This document shows positions 16,913-26,669 of a DNA stretch of 64,000 bases, in pieces. Made by a program: the position numbers and the translations under genes. The DNA comes from Prevotella sp. UBA6994. GTDB lineage: Bacteria; Bacteroidota; Bacteroidia; Bacteroidales; Bacteroidaceae. The DNA lies in contig DJXW01000037.1 in assembly GCA_002449845.1 (NCBI GenBank), forward strand, positions 66,750 through 130,749, written 5' to 3'. Under the pieces are notes generated by a model, which was given only the letters and a program-made list of their open reading frames with translations, was not told the DNA's origin and made no database searches. Within the stretch, counting starts at the first letter, position 1. Each line of letters opens with the position of its first letter.

Positions 16913-19900
16913 TTAGTCTGATACTAAAACGTAATCAACAAGCGCCACCACGTCGGTGATGTTGACCTCTCCATCTTCATTCATGTCGGCTGCTTCCAAG
17001 ATGATACCGATGCTGTCTGAATCTAAAATGTAATTGACAAGACAAACGACATCAGTGATGTTGACAAGTCCGTCACCGTTAACATCACCCTTTATTACCT
17101 TGATGGTAGTGGTGAGTTCGCCAGTGATAACGATGTTGCCAAGTCCGAGTTTCTTGTTGCTAAGACCATATATATGATATGTAAAGCTATGGTTTGTACC
17201 AGCTAAAGATGATATATTCTGGTCGTAACTGGAGTAATAACCATGTTCAGCATCATTTCTGTTAGGTTCTACGTTAGACAATAAAGAATTACCATCGAGA
17301 TTCAAGTCAAACTTACCACCATTTGTACCAATCTTACAAGCATTGAAAGAAATATTAGTTGGCTTGAAGGTGATGGATGAATTAGCCGTTTCGATGTTAA
17401 TGGTCAGGGCATTGTCGGCGTTGGCACTTTCGGCATTTACTTCCGTCGTGCTGATCTCATTAAAGTTTGCACCGTTTACTGTTCGTTTGCTTTCACAGTT
17501 CAATGCTGCCCCCAAGGTAACTGATGTCGTCACTTTCCCATTAGCATTATTGTCGTAGTTAATGGCAAAGTCTGTACTTCCATCATAGAACGGCAAGGTA
17601 ATCGTACCCGTAACGGTTCTGACTATTGTTTTCTCTTCTTCTTGTTCTTCCGCATGAGTGTAGAGAGCCAATTGCCATCCAACTTGTCCGTCGCCTTTTG
17701 GTGTGAAGGTCAACGTCTTCGTAGCAGGTGTGGCTAAGACGATGGTATAAGTCTTGTCATCATTGGCTGTTCTGCTTGGGAACACATAATCGGTGGCAGA
17801 GAATGTCTGTCCGTTCAGTTCGGAGAGATATGCACTACCGCTATCAATGTTGGCATTTCCTTGAATGGTCACTTTCTCAATGGTAATGCCGTCAGGGATG
17901 TTAATGGTGTACTGATGGTTTCTGGAGAATTTGATGTAATTGGTTCTTGTTACGATAGCGGGCTCTCCACTTTCGCTGATGCTGAATCCATTGCTAAATG
18001 TCCAATCACCATTACTTGTCTCTGCCGATATTTCGTAAGCCATCTCTTGTTGGGTGTTTTCGGCTTTCTCCGTTTCACCTGTCATGGTACCGCCGGCATT
18101 TTGGGCATCAGTGATGTTGGCAACGAGAGAGTTGATATAGTTCTCAACATTCGTATAGCCGTTAGAAGCAACAACAGCACCATCAGTAGCATCATTCTTG
18201 TTCAGTCCGTTTGCATCTTCCCATGTATCAGGCATTCCGTCACCATCGGTGTCAATAGGAGCGGTCGTGCTGTTTAACGTTGGCCATGCGCTCCAATCTG
18301 ATGATGCGTTGGCTGGCTTCATGTCATCTTGAGAGTTGATGAATCCACTTCCCAATCCACTACCTGTGTAAGATGCCGTACCGTTTCTGGTATCACTAAC
18401 CATTAATTCATCGAAAGAGTCGCGACTTAATGAAGCACCTGCATAGTCGAGCACTCGTTGATAAGCCATTTCCGCCGTATGCGTCGTGGTGGTAATATAG
18501 GGAATAGGAGCATTGATACGTATGCTATCCTTCGTGGCTTGTGTATATGTACCATCGCAGTCAGCTTCAGAAATCTGATTGTATATACCATACGTCCAGT
18601 TGTCGTTTGTCACATCCGAATATTTAGAATTGACATTGCCATCCACGAAGTATTTTCCCCAAACATGTAATGCTGGAGTATAATCTGGATAGGTGGCTAT
18701 ATATTCATCGGTGCGAATGCCGAGACCAGCGATGCGCTTACCCTTGTAACTCGTAGGAGAACCAGGACCAGGCTTGTAGTAGTTGTTAACGATATTCACC
18801 TTCATGGCTTCACCTCCATAGCAACCATTGCCACCGAAGTTATAGATGACATTGTTACGCATATCCATCCGCTCGTCCAACTGTGTAGTTGGTCTCGGAG
18901 CAAGGCGAGGAGTGCGACTTGTATGGTGTACCAAGAGATTATGGTGGAACGATGCGCCACTTCCACCCCAGTTGCCACCATATCCGTGAGAACCTTTCGA
19001 GTGTCCACTGTTAACCAAGCTCTGTGCTACCAAGCACCATTGAAGTGTGGTGTTCTTGTTGCCCAGCAAAGAGAGACATTCGTCAATTGACCAACTTACT
19101 GAGCAGTGGTCGATGATGATATTTTCTTGGTCGAATCCTCCAAATCCATCCCAACCGTCAGCACCGTCTAATAACACATTCTTATTACCAAGTCTGAATC
19201 TCATGTATCTCACGATGACATTACTGCCTTTAATGGCACAAGGATAGTCTGCGATACAGATACCATCGCCAGGTGCCGTTTGACCAGCGATAGTCACGTC
19301 GTTACCGATGTTGAGTGCTGATTGTAGATGAATGGTTCCGGAAACATCAAACACGATAATCTTTTTTCCGCCTTGACTCAATGCCCAACGCAAAGAACCC
19401 GTACCAGAGTCGTTGAGGTTGGTAACGTGGTAAACATTACCTCCACGGCCACCAGTAACATAACGTCCAAATCCTTCTGCTCCTGGGAAGGCGGGTTGCT
19501 TTTCCGTCTCATCTTGTACGATAGTACTGTTGCCATTAACCGTAACGGTGGTGCTGCCACCCAATCCACCGTTCTCGTTGGCTGTACGGATGACGTATGT
19601 ACCTATTTCTGGAGCGGTGTAGGTAGTGCCCGTGATATTGGTTACGTATTGGTTGTCTTTGAATATCACATAACAACGGGCATCTTCCACGGTTGCCCAA
19701 GAGATAGCCATTCCGTTGACAGAAGCGTTAGGAGCAGAAGAAGCTGCCGTTTCTTCAGTAGGCAACCAACTGTCAGTGCCTCCCAATACATTCTTCAGCG
19801 TGAATCTTGCTGCTTCCGTGTTGGAAAGGACAGGCGTATAACTATTGGTACTCGTAGGAGAATTTTGGCGAACGGAAAGATCTATCGTATTGCCATTCTT

Positions 19901-22900
19901 GTCTTTCGAGTTGTATTCATAGAAATGTGTAGGCAACGTGCCCATGCTTGTCCATCCACCATTGGCAGGTTTTACGTTCATCTTCGTGTTCAAGAAATAA
20001 CAACGTGGTTCGTTTTGCCAAGGACGACCGAGGTTATAACTACCATCGGTTACCAATGATGCGCCATTCATGGCACTGATGTTACATTCCTGGAATACAT
20101 ATCCCCATTTAGATGAAGCTGCAGTAGAAGGTGCAGCGATTACATTGCCCGAACGGTTTTCAAGAATCAAGTCGGTCTTCCAATAGAAATTGTCGCCACC
20201 TCCACAGATGAAGTCCACTGTTCCGTGAATCTTGCATTGCTCAAAGTAAGCACGGTTACCCGTCACTTGTGTGTCTTGGTTGCTCAGCATACATACGTTT
20301 TTCATGGCAGTCTTATCGCCACCGTAAATAGCAACTGCTACGCCACCCTTATCACTCAACCCATAGTTGAAGTCGTTTCGTATGGTAAGGTCTTGCAGAT
20401 AGAATCCCGTGCGGTCACGCAAATTCAGGATGGGGTAGGAGATTCCACTACGTGTGCCATGAAGCACCACGCCGTCTCTGCTTTCACCGATAATACTCAC
20501 ATTATAAGCAGTGAACCTTTGTTCTTCCGTTCCGAAATCATAATCTCCGTTCTTGACGAAGATAACCTTACGAGTAGCTGAGGCATTCTTGTTGGATGCG
20601 TTCACCGCAGATAATGCAGCCTTCCATTCACTGACATTGCTTACTACATAGTCGTAAGCCACTTTGCTGACGCTTGCTTTGTTGCCAACGTTCACACTCA
20701 CGGTGATGGCTTCGCTGTTGGCGTTGCCGTATGTGTCTTTGGCAGCACCTTTAGCCACGGTAAATGTGTTTTGACTGTTGTATGCCAAATCCCAAACAGG
20801 GAAATAAAGAGTGGCAGATCCACCTTCAGCCGTTACCGTCTGTCCAGCGATGGTCGCATTTGCACTTACCATCTCTCTGTCGAAGTTGAGTGCAACCACA
20901 CAGTGATTCTTATTGATAGTTGGAGTAATGGTAAAGCTCTTGAGTTGTGGAGCCGTGGTAGGATTCACTTTCTCGATGACTAATTCAAACCAAGCCACAG
21001 GTTGACCGCCTCCTTGCAACGTAAATACCAATGGTGTGCCTGCTACATGGTCTTGCAAAGAAATGATGAGGTCGTAAGCTGTTTCGTCTGGTTCTTGATA
21101 GTCGTGCTTAGTGGGAATCGTTACCGTAGCACCTTCGCTGGTGAATGATGTCAGTTCACCGCCGTTATAGTTGGCATTGAAATCCTTGAACGTGATTTGT
21201 TTTACTCTCACGTCGCTTGGAATGCTCAACGTATATGTTCCTTGTCCCATCTTAAAGCTACTGTTCTCCCATCCGTCGTTCACTCCGGAAAGAGAGTAAA
21301 GACCATCCGTCCAATAACCATCTTGTTTTCCTGTTCCCGTATATTTCAACGTGACGGTTTCTGTCTCATTCGTTTCCTCTTCATCGGATGGTTGTGTGTT
21401 TTCGAGATAATCAACGTAGTCGGGCATGTAATAACCCACGTGAGCAGGTTGATTATATGCTACGTTTTGCCATGCTATTCCCATTCTATATACATGGTCG
21501 TGCATGAGTGTAGGTATGCGATATTGCGTTTCCTCGTTCGTAGAGAAAATGTTGATGGTGCATCCATCTGAATAATCCCACATGATGATTTCCTCACGCC
21601 AGTCACCAAAGAGGTCGGCAATGAGATTGGGAGAAGCCTTGGTGGTATTGCATGTTTGCGAGTTGCCAATGTCTGTAAAGCTCTTATAGGTATTGGCTTT
21701 TTTCTTGGAGGTATTCCATTTCTCTACGGCTGGACTGCATTTCCCGGTGCTGGAGTCATAGTGTCCGTCAAACAATTCATCTTGCAGGTCACCATCCCAA
21801 TAGATTCGCATACATTGCGAGGGTCTGCTGGTACTGATGGTTGTACCGTTAACGGCTCTTACTTCGCTGCCGCCAGTTGACCAGAATTCTCCCCCTCGGT
21901 TGTCTGCATCTATATCAGCCGCCATTCCGCGTCCTGTGTCGCCACTGGCAGTAAAGCTGTAGATGACTTCGCCCGTTGCAGCATCGTGCAAGTCGCCACC
22001 GTAAGGGTTGATGTTTTCTTCATGTACGTCAAACAATTCCAAACCAGGACGGTCTGGGTCGAAATCTGACAAGTGAATAGCATCTCCATGTCCATATCCT
22101 ACGCTGTAGAGCAGTTGACCGTCATTGTCAACGGCTCCACTTCCCCAAATAATCTCGTCGCATCCGTCACCATCAACGTCACCAATAGATAGATTATGGT
22201 TTCCGTTGGCGTATAATGTGTAATGGCTGCCTTTGCCACTGGTGTTAGAACTGTATGTCTTTGTAGTCTTTGTCCAATTGGCATTGTAATGCTCAACGGT
22301 GTTGCTCTTGGTACTTGCATGAAGCCATTTGTGTACTAATTTAGAGCCGTTGTAATCTACAGCCCAAACGTATGACTGTGTGTAGTAGCCGCGACACATA
22401 ATCACAGATGGATTGTTGGTAGGACCGTTGAGATAAGCAACCGCAGCAAGATAACGGTCGCAACGATTACCATAATTGTCTCCCCATGAAGACGTATGTG
22501 ATGCAGTTTTGTTGAAGGTCATTCCTCGATTAGGATTATACCAAATGGTGTGTTTTGCCTTACCTGTTGCACCATCAAATACGGTGAGAAATTCTGGACC
22601 TTCAAGGATATAGCCATTTGAGTTTCGATAATCTTTCGTGTTGTCTGTAGATTTGATATTGCTGTCGTCTGCTACAGCACTGACGTAGTTGCCTTGTCCA
22701 TCTTTAGAGCCTGGTGCTGTCTTGCAAATCATTTCAGCTTTGCCGTCACCGTCAAAATCATATACCATGAATTGGGTGTAGTGCGCACCAGCTCGTATGT
22801 TTACGCCTAAATCTACGCGCCACAAATACGTACCATCAAGGCGATAGCAGTCTATATAGACGTTGCTTGTCTTTCCTTTCTGTGAGTTGTCCTTTGAGTC

Positions 22901-23779
22901 TGAAGGATCCCATTTCACGAATAGTTCATATTGTCCGTCACCGTCAATATCTCCCACTGAAATGTCGTTGGGAGTATATATGCTACTGGGTCTTTTCAGC
23001 TTCAATGACAAATATTCTTTTCCCCATGAAGAGACAGTTTCTGATGTAGATACTACCGTCCCGTTATTCTTGGTAACCACTTGATACTTGCTGGATGAGC
23101 TGCCTTGAGCATCATTGTAACAAGTTGCACCATTGATGTCTGAAGCGATAACGGTTCCGTCACGCATGAGGTCGAATGTCGTAGATTTGTAGTTCTCTGT
23201 TCCAAGAAGTCGCCAACTCACAAACTGTCCTGTTCCTGACTTGGCTGGTAATACGACGAGTCCTCTGTCTAAAAACTCCATTTGTGATGTTGCTGAAGAA
23301 TACGAAACGCCAGGCGTATCTTCATAATCAAACAGTGTGATAGACCAACATACTTGTTGCCCCTTGGGTGTGAACGTGAGTGTTCCCGTAGCAGGACTGT
23401 CTAACGTAATGGTGTAAGTCTTGTTGACAGCCACTTCGTTTTCTTTCATTGGGAAAACGTATGTGCTGGCTTCGTAAGTCTTGCCACCTACCTCGGCAAT
23501 GTATGCGTCAACATCCCCATAATTGTCGTAACCAGAGAATGACACCGACTTGATGGTGACACCATTGGGGATGTTGATGGTGTATTGCACACCTTTAGAA
23601 TACTTGATGGTAGGACTGCTGCCAGTGGCATAAGTCTTCCCCAAACTGTTTGAGATGCTGCATCCGTTGGTGAAAGTCCAATCACCATTGGATGTGTTTT
23701 GCGACAGCTCAAACTTGTGTTGCGCCCAAGATAATGAGGCAACAACCATGAAAAGCATGGTCAAGAATGTTTTTTTCAT
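16913..23779 (-). CDS. giant secreted pectinase: rhamnogalacturonan lyase, pectin methylesterase and pectate lyase in one chain
   Basis: 2288 residues with a signal peptide (MKKTFLTMLFMVVASLSWAQ). Domains in order: a beta-sandwich module (about 20-155); a PL11-like rhamnogalacturonan lyase (about 160-786, with repeated DGDG calcium-type motifs and HGDAIHLSDFD); a second module (about 790-935); an Ig-like segment (937-1030); a CE8 pectin methylesterase (about 1043-1340, with QDTQ, GTVDFICGG and LGRPW); an FN3-like linker; a PL1-type pectate lyase (about 1426-1890, starting AFPGAEGFGRY and containing IIDHCSVSWSID); a third module (about 1911-2043); a C-terminal beta domain; and two dockerin-like repeats (GDVNGDG, DMNEDGE, to 2288). 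It would de-esterify and cut both smooth and branched pectin outside the cell. The PL11-CE8-PL1 order is inferred from motifs. Neighbours are not a classical SusC/SusD locus. Confidence 0.88.
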   Translation of the reverse strand: MKKTFLTMLFMVVASLSWAQHKFELSQNTSNGDWTFTNGCSISNSLGKTYATGSSPTIKYSKGVQYTINIPNGVTIKSVSFSGYDNYGDVDAYIAEVGGKTYEASTYVFPMKENEVAVNKTYTITLDSPATGTLTFTPKGQQVCWSITLFDYEDTPGVSYSSATSQMEFLDRGLVVLPAKSGTGQFVSWRLLGTENYKSTTFDLMRDGTVIASDINGATCYNDAQGSSSSKYQVVTKNNGTVVSTSETVSSWGKEYLSLKLKRPSSIYTPNDISVGDIDGDGQYELFVKWDPSDSKDNSQKGKTSNVYIDCYRLDGTYLWRVDLGVNIRAGAHYTQFMVYDFDGDGKAEMICKTAPGSKDGQGNYVSAVADDSNIKSTDNTKDYRNSNGYILEGPEFLTVFDGATGKAKHTIWYNPNRGMTFNKTASHTSSWGDNYGNRCDRYLAAVAYLNGPTNNPSVIMCRGYYTQSYVWAVDYNGSKLVHKWLHASTKSNTVEHYNANWTKTTKTYSSNTSGKGSHYTLYANGNHNLSIGDVDGDGCDEIIWGSGAVDNDGQLLYSVGYGHGDAIHLSDFDPDRPGLELFDVHEENINPYGGDLHDAATGEVIYSFTASGDTGRGMAADIDADNRGGEFWSTGGSEVRAVNGTTISTSRPSQCMRIYWDGDLQDELFDGHYDSSTGKCSPAVEKWNTSKKKANTYKSFTDIGNSQTCNTTKASPNLIADLFGDWREEIIMWDYSDGCTINIFSTNEETQYRIPTLMHDHVYRMGIAWQNVAYNQPAHVGYYMPDYVDYLENTQPSDEEETNETETVTLKYTGTGKQDGYWTDGLYSLSGVNDGWENSSFKMGQGTYTLSIPSDVRVKQITFKDFNANYNGGELTSFTSEGATVTIPTKHDYQEPDETAYDLIISLQDHVAGTPLVFTLQGGGQPVAWFELVIEKVNPTTAPQLKSFTITPTINKNHCVVALNFDREMVSANATIAGQTVTAEGGSATLYFPVWDLAYNSQNTFTVAKGAAKDTYGNANSEAITVSVNVGNKASVSKVAYDYVVSNVSEWKAALSAVNASNKNASATRKVIFVKNGDYDFGTEEQRFTAYNVSIIGESRDGVVLHGTRSGISYPILNLRDRTGFYLQDLTIRNDFNYGLSDKGGVAVAIYGGDKTAMKNVCMLSNQDTQVTGNRAYFEQCKIHGTVDFICGGGDNFYWKTDLILENRSGNVIAAPSTAASSKWGYVFQECNISAMNGASLVTDGSYNLGRPWQNEPRCYFLNTKMNVKPANGGWTSMGTLPTHFYEYNSKDKNGNTIDLSVRQNSPTSTNSYTPVLSNTEAARFTLKNVLGGTDSWLPTEETAASSAPNASVNGMAISWATVEDARCYVIFKDNQYVTNITGTTYTAPEIGTYVIRTANENGGLGGSTTVTVNGNSTIVQDETEKQPAFPGAEGFGRYVTGGRGGNVYHVTNLNDSGTGSLRWALSQGGKKIIVFDVSGTIHLQSALNIGNDVTIAGQTAPGDGICIADYPCAIKGSNVIVRYMRFRLGNKNVLLDGADGWDGFGGFDQENIIIDHCSVSWSIDECLSLLGNKNTTLQWCLVAQSLVNSGHSKGSHGYGGNWGGSGASFHHNLLVHHTSRTPRLAPRPTTQLDERMDMRNNVIYNFGGNGCYGGEAMKVNIVNNYYKPGPGSPTSYKGKRIAGLGIRTDEYIATYPDYTPALHVWGKYFVDGNVNSKYSDVTNDNWTYGIYNQISEADCDGTYTQATKDSIRINAPIPYITTTTHTAEMAYQRVLDYAGASLSRDSFDELMVSDTRNGTASYTGSGLGSGFINSQDDMKPANASSDWSAWPTLNSTTAPIDTDGDGMPDTWEDANGLNKNDATDGAVVASNGYTNVENYINSLVANITDAQNAGGTMTGETEKAENTQQEMAYEISAETSNGDWTFSNGFSISESGEPAIVTRTNYIKFSRNHQYTINIPDGITIEKVTIQGNANIDSGSAYLSELNGQTFSATDYVFPSRTANDDKTYTIVLATPATKTLTFTPKGDGQVGWQLALYTHAEEQEEEKTIVRTVTGTITLPFYDGSTDFAINYDNNANGKVTTSVTLGAALNCESKRTVNGANFNEISTTEVNAESANADNALTINIETANSSITFKPTNISFNACKIGTNGGKFDLNLDGNSLLSNVEPNRNDAEHGYYSSYDQNISSLAGTNHSFTYHIYGLSNKKLGLGNIVITGELTTTIKVIKGDVNGDGLVNITDVVCLVNYILDSDSIGIILEAADMNEDGEVNITDVVALVDYVLVSD

Positions 23780-23848
23780 TTTGATTTGTTTGAGTAGATA
23801 GATATTAAGAATTGTATTTCTTCTTGTGTAAAGAGTGAGCAGACCAGC

Positions 23849-24943
23849 TTATTTCTCATTGAGGTATTGCCTTACGGCATCTGCCAATTGCTGTCCTCTG
23901 AGTCCTTTTTGCAGAATCTTCCCTTCTTTGTTGACAATCATCGTGTATGGGATAGACCTGATGCCGTATGCGTTGATCATGGAATTGTTCCAGCCATTCA
24001 GTTCCGATATGTGAGTCCACGGTAGGCTGAGTGACACGATGGCATTTTTCCATGCAGCCTCGTTAGAGTCGAGCGAAACACCAATGATGCCTAATCCCAT
24101 CGGCTGATATTGGTTGTACATCTTGATGACCTCTGGCATTTCGTGGATACATGGTCCACACCAACTTGCCCAAAAATCGATGACAGTAATCTTGTTTTTC
24201 TTGATTTCGGTGAGCAGTGAGAGAAGGTTGCCATTCACGTCGCGCATCGTGAAGTCGGAGAGCTTTGAGTTGCTCCTTGCGTTGAGAATCTTCTTCATCT
24301 GTTGGATTTGCGGACGATTGCTCATGTTGATAGGCATCATCTCAATGAGTTTCAGACGGTTGCTGTCAGAAATGTATTGCTCATCGTAGAGGTTCACCAG
24401 AAAATACCCTAATTCGTTGGTGATGTTCCTCTCTGCAAAGCCCATGATGCATTGGCACATTTTGCCTTGTGTGTTAGTCATCTGGGTTTGCAACGCCACT
24501 TGAGCTTCTTCAGAAAAAGACTGACTGAAGAGTTGTGCCGACATATCGTTGAGCTTCTTGCTAAACATATTAATCGAATCCACTAACAATTGCCATTGCT
24601 CGTTGACCTTTGTTCCAGAAACTTTTTGCTTTTCTGGAACGTTGGAAAGATGAATGTCTATCTCGCCAGGCTCAAGGAAGAACGTGCTGCTGATGTCTAT
24701 CTGTCTTTTGTGATATATGACACCCAACTGGGTGGTGTCCGTCTTTCCTTCGTAAGAAAAAGTCCCGTCTTTCACATAGAAAGAGTCGGATGGAGTACCA
24801 TGTCCTAAATCGTATGTAATATACAAGGTGTCACCATCCTTGGCTCCGTCTATCGTTCCGTTTATCTTGAAGGAATTGGAATGACAAGCTACGAGCATGG
24901 TAGCAGCCAATATCCATCCCGCCGTCAAGTGAATGTTTCTCAT
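23849..24943 (-). CDS. TlpA/ResA-like thioredoxin-fold lipoprotein with DUF4369 domain
   Basis: 364 residues. The signal peptide ends in the lipobox LVACHS, so the mature protein is membrane-anchored in the periplasm. An N-terminal DUF4369-like domain (FKINGTIDGAKDGDTLYI) is followed by a helical linker and a C-terminal redoxin domain with active site WASWCGPC (near residues 256-263) and a cis-Pro region (IRSIPYTMIV). The role is thiol-disulfide exchange on exported proteins. It starts 11 nt after the prs stop and ends 69 nt before the pectinase start, so it may be transcribed with both. Confidence 0.9.
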   Translation of the reverse strand: MRNIHLTAGWILAATMLVACHSNSFKINGTIDGAKDGDTLYITYDLGHGTPSDSFYVKDGTFSYEGKTDTTQLGVIYHKRQIDISSTFFLEPGEIDIHLSNVPEKQKVSGTKVNEQWQLLVDSINMFSKKLNDMSAQLFSQSFSEEAQVALQTQMTNTQGKMCQCIMGFAERNITNELGYFLVNLYDEQYISDSNRLKLIEMMPINMSNRPQIQQMKKILNARSNSKLSDFTMRDVNGNLLSLLTEIKKNKITVIDFWASWCGPCIHEMPEVIKMYNQYQPMGLGIIGVSLDSNEAAWKNAIVSLSLPWTHISELNGWNNSMINAYGIRSIPYTMIVNKEGKILQKGLRGQQLADAVRQYLNEK

Positions 24944-24954
24944 GGGGTAGGTGT

Positions 24955-25893
24955 CTATACCAAATATTGCGAACTGATGCTTTCGTTGCTTACCACCCTG
25001 CGGATAGTTTCAGCAAACATGTCTGCCACGGAGAGGAATCTCACCTTGGAGCATTTCATCGAGTAGGGGATGGAATCGGTAAATACGATTTCTTCCAAGG
25101 CTGACTCTTGTACCCTCTCTGATGCAGGGTCGCTCATCACGCAGTGTGAGGCACAGGCGCGTACACTCTTGGCTCCTGCATTCTTCATGATGTCGGCTGC
25201 CTTCGTGATGGTTCCTGCCGTATCTACCATGTCGTCGATGATGATGACGTTCTTGCCTTCCACGTCGCCGATTATTTGCATACTCTCTACCACGTTCGCA
25301 CGTGCACGTGTCTTATTGCACAGTACCAATGGGCAATGCAGGTATTTGGCGTAAGCGTTGGCGCGCTTGCTTCCACCTACGTCGGGAGAGGCAATCACCA
25401 TGTCTTCTAATTGAAGCTGCTGCAAATAGGGTAGGATAACGCCTGATGCATACAGGTGGTCAACGGGAACGTCGAAGAATCCTTGAATCTGGTCGGCATG
25501 TAAGTCCATCGTGATCACTCTGTCTATACCGGCAACGCTCAGTAAGTCGGCAACCAACTTGGCTCCTATACTCACTCTTGGCTTGTCCTTACGGTCTTGA
25601 CGAGCCCATCCAAAGTAGGGGATGACAGCAATGATGTGACGAGCCGATGCTCTCTTGGCGGCATCAATCATCAGAAGCAACTCCATGAGATTGTCAGAGT
25701 TTGGGAATGTACTCTGTACAAGAAATACGTCACGACCACGAATAGACTCTTCGTAAGAAACGGCAAACTCTCCGTCAGAGAATCTCGTAATCAACAATTT
25801 ACCGAGTGGGCATCCTAAACTGGAGCAAATCTTCTCGGCTAAATACTTTGTCTTTGTTCCTGAGAACACAAGAAAAGAATTGTTTTCTAACAT
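24955..25893 (-). CDS. prs: ribose-phosphate pyrophosphokinase
   Basis: 312 residues from ATG 25893 (normal for Prs). An upstream in-frame TTG at 25926 would add 11 residues with no family match and would overlap the preceding gene, so it is rejected. Family motifs are SDGEFAVSYEESIRGRDVF, DLHADQIQGFF and the PRPP loop IIIDDMVDTAGTI. It makes PRPP from ribose-5-phosphate and ATP for nucleotide, His and Trp synthesis. It follows the ThiE/TenI-like gene by 29 nt. Confidence 0.96.
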   Translation of the reverse strand: MLENNSFLVFSGTKTKYLAEKICSSLGCPLGKLLITRFSDGEFAVSYEESIRGRDVFLVQSTFPNSDNLMELLLMIDAAKRASARHIIAVIPYFGWARQDRKDKPRVSIGAKLVADLLSVAGIDRVITMDLHADQIQGFFDVPVDHLYASGVILPYLQQLQLEDMVIASPDVGGSKRANAYAKYLHCPLVLCNKTRARANVVESMQIIGDVEGKNVIIIDDMVDTAGTITKAADIMKNAGAKSVRACASHCVMSDPASERVQESALEEIVFTDSIPYSMKCSKVRFLSVADMFAETIRRVVSNESISSQYLV

Positions 25894-25922
25894 TGGTTTT
25901 AATATTGATGTTATTACTTTTT

Positions 25923-26534
25923 TCAACTTATAGCCTTGCGCAACTTATCGAAATGCGCAATCAACTTCTTGTAGTCAAGTTCGTTGTGGATATTGAATCG
26001 GTTCCATAGGTCACCACAAATGACTACTCCGCCGAATCCCAGTTCCTTGGCTATCTTCACATTCTCCAAACTCATGCCTCCCAAGGCATAAACCTTCTTG
26101 TCAATCAAGCCAAGAGAAGATGCCTCTTCCAACTGTTGCATGGTGAAGGTTGACTTTTCTTCCTTGAACTCTATGCAGTCGAAGATGTTTTTCAGGAATA
26201 CGTATTGTGAATTGCGTTTCATGTCTTTGAGTAGGGCCATGTTGTCGCAACTGCGACTTACCTGTCCCTTGTATCCTGTGGGAATGTCGTCTTGTTGGGG
26301 ATGGTCGATGTGAATACCTGCCAGATTGTATTCACCCTTGAGATAGAAATGCTCGTGAACGGTAATCTTCTTATGGTATTCTTCTGGCAGAAGGGTGAGA
26401 AGTCGCTCGCTATACATAGGAGAAGAGCCTGGCTTGAACAAGTGCAAATTCTCCATTCCCTCATCAAATAGTGAGGATAGAATCTTGTCTTCTTCCACGA
26501 AAAACGTGGATTTAGTGAGTATTACGAGTTTCAT
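25923..26534 (-). CDS. ThiE/TenI-like thiamine phosphate synthase family protein
   Basis: 203 residues from ATG 26534, chosen because the -7 box at 26552-26559 excludes the TTG at 26564. It is a TIM-barrel family protein with a C-terminal phosphate-binding pattern ALGGMSLENVKIAKELGFGGVVICG. Many Bacteroidales have such short ThiE/TenI paralogues outside thiamine operons, and none of the neighbours is a thi gene. It could be a TenI-like aminopyrimidine or regulatory protein instead of true ThiE. Confidence 0.75.
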   Translation of the reverse strand: MKLVILTKSTFFVEEDKILSSLFDEGMENLHLFKPGSSPMYSERLLTLLPEEYHKKITVHEHFYLKGEYNLAGIHIDHPQQDDIPTGYKGQVSRSCDNMALLKDMKRNSQYVFLKNIFDCIEFKEEKSTFTMQQLEEASSLGLIDKKVYALGGMSLENVKIAKELGFGGVVICGDLWNRFNIHNELDYKKLIAHFDKLRKAIS

Positions 26535-26551
26535 CTGCTTGAATTTCTTTG

Positions 26552-26559
26552 CAAAAGTA
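26552..26559 (-). promoter_or_regulatory. -7 box for the ThiE-like/prs operon
   Basis: TACTTTTG on the minus strand, 17 nt before the start codon. Probably drives ThiE-like, prs and possibly the genes after them. Confidence 0.55.
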
Positions 26560-26643
26560 ATCAATTTCTATTAAATTTCCAATTTACGGTTCATAAAATT
26601 CTAAACTATTATACATTCATGATACATTTTCATGTTTTTTTCT

Positions 26644-26651
26644 TATTTTTG
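26644..26651 (+). promoter_or_regulatory. -7 box for nspC
   Basis: TATTTTTG, 18 nt before the nspC start codon. Confidence 0.5.
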
Positions 26652-26669
26652 CAGAAACATTTTTAGAAG

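Noticed and set aside
16913..23779. Assembly artefact joining two or three pectinase genes
   Set aside because: The frame is unbroken over 6.9 kb, the linkers between domains are ordinary Ig/FN3-like sequences, and repeat modules flank the domains in a regular pattern.
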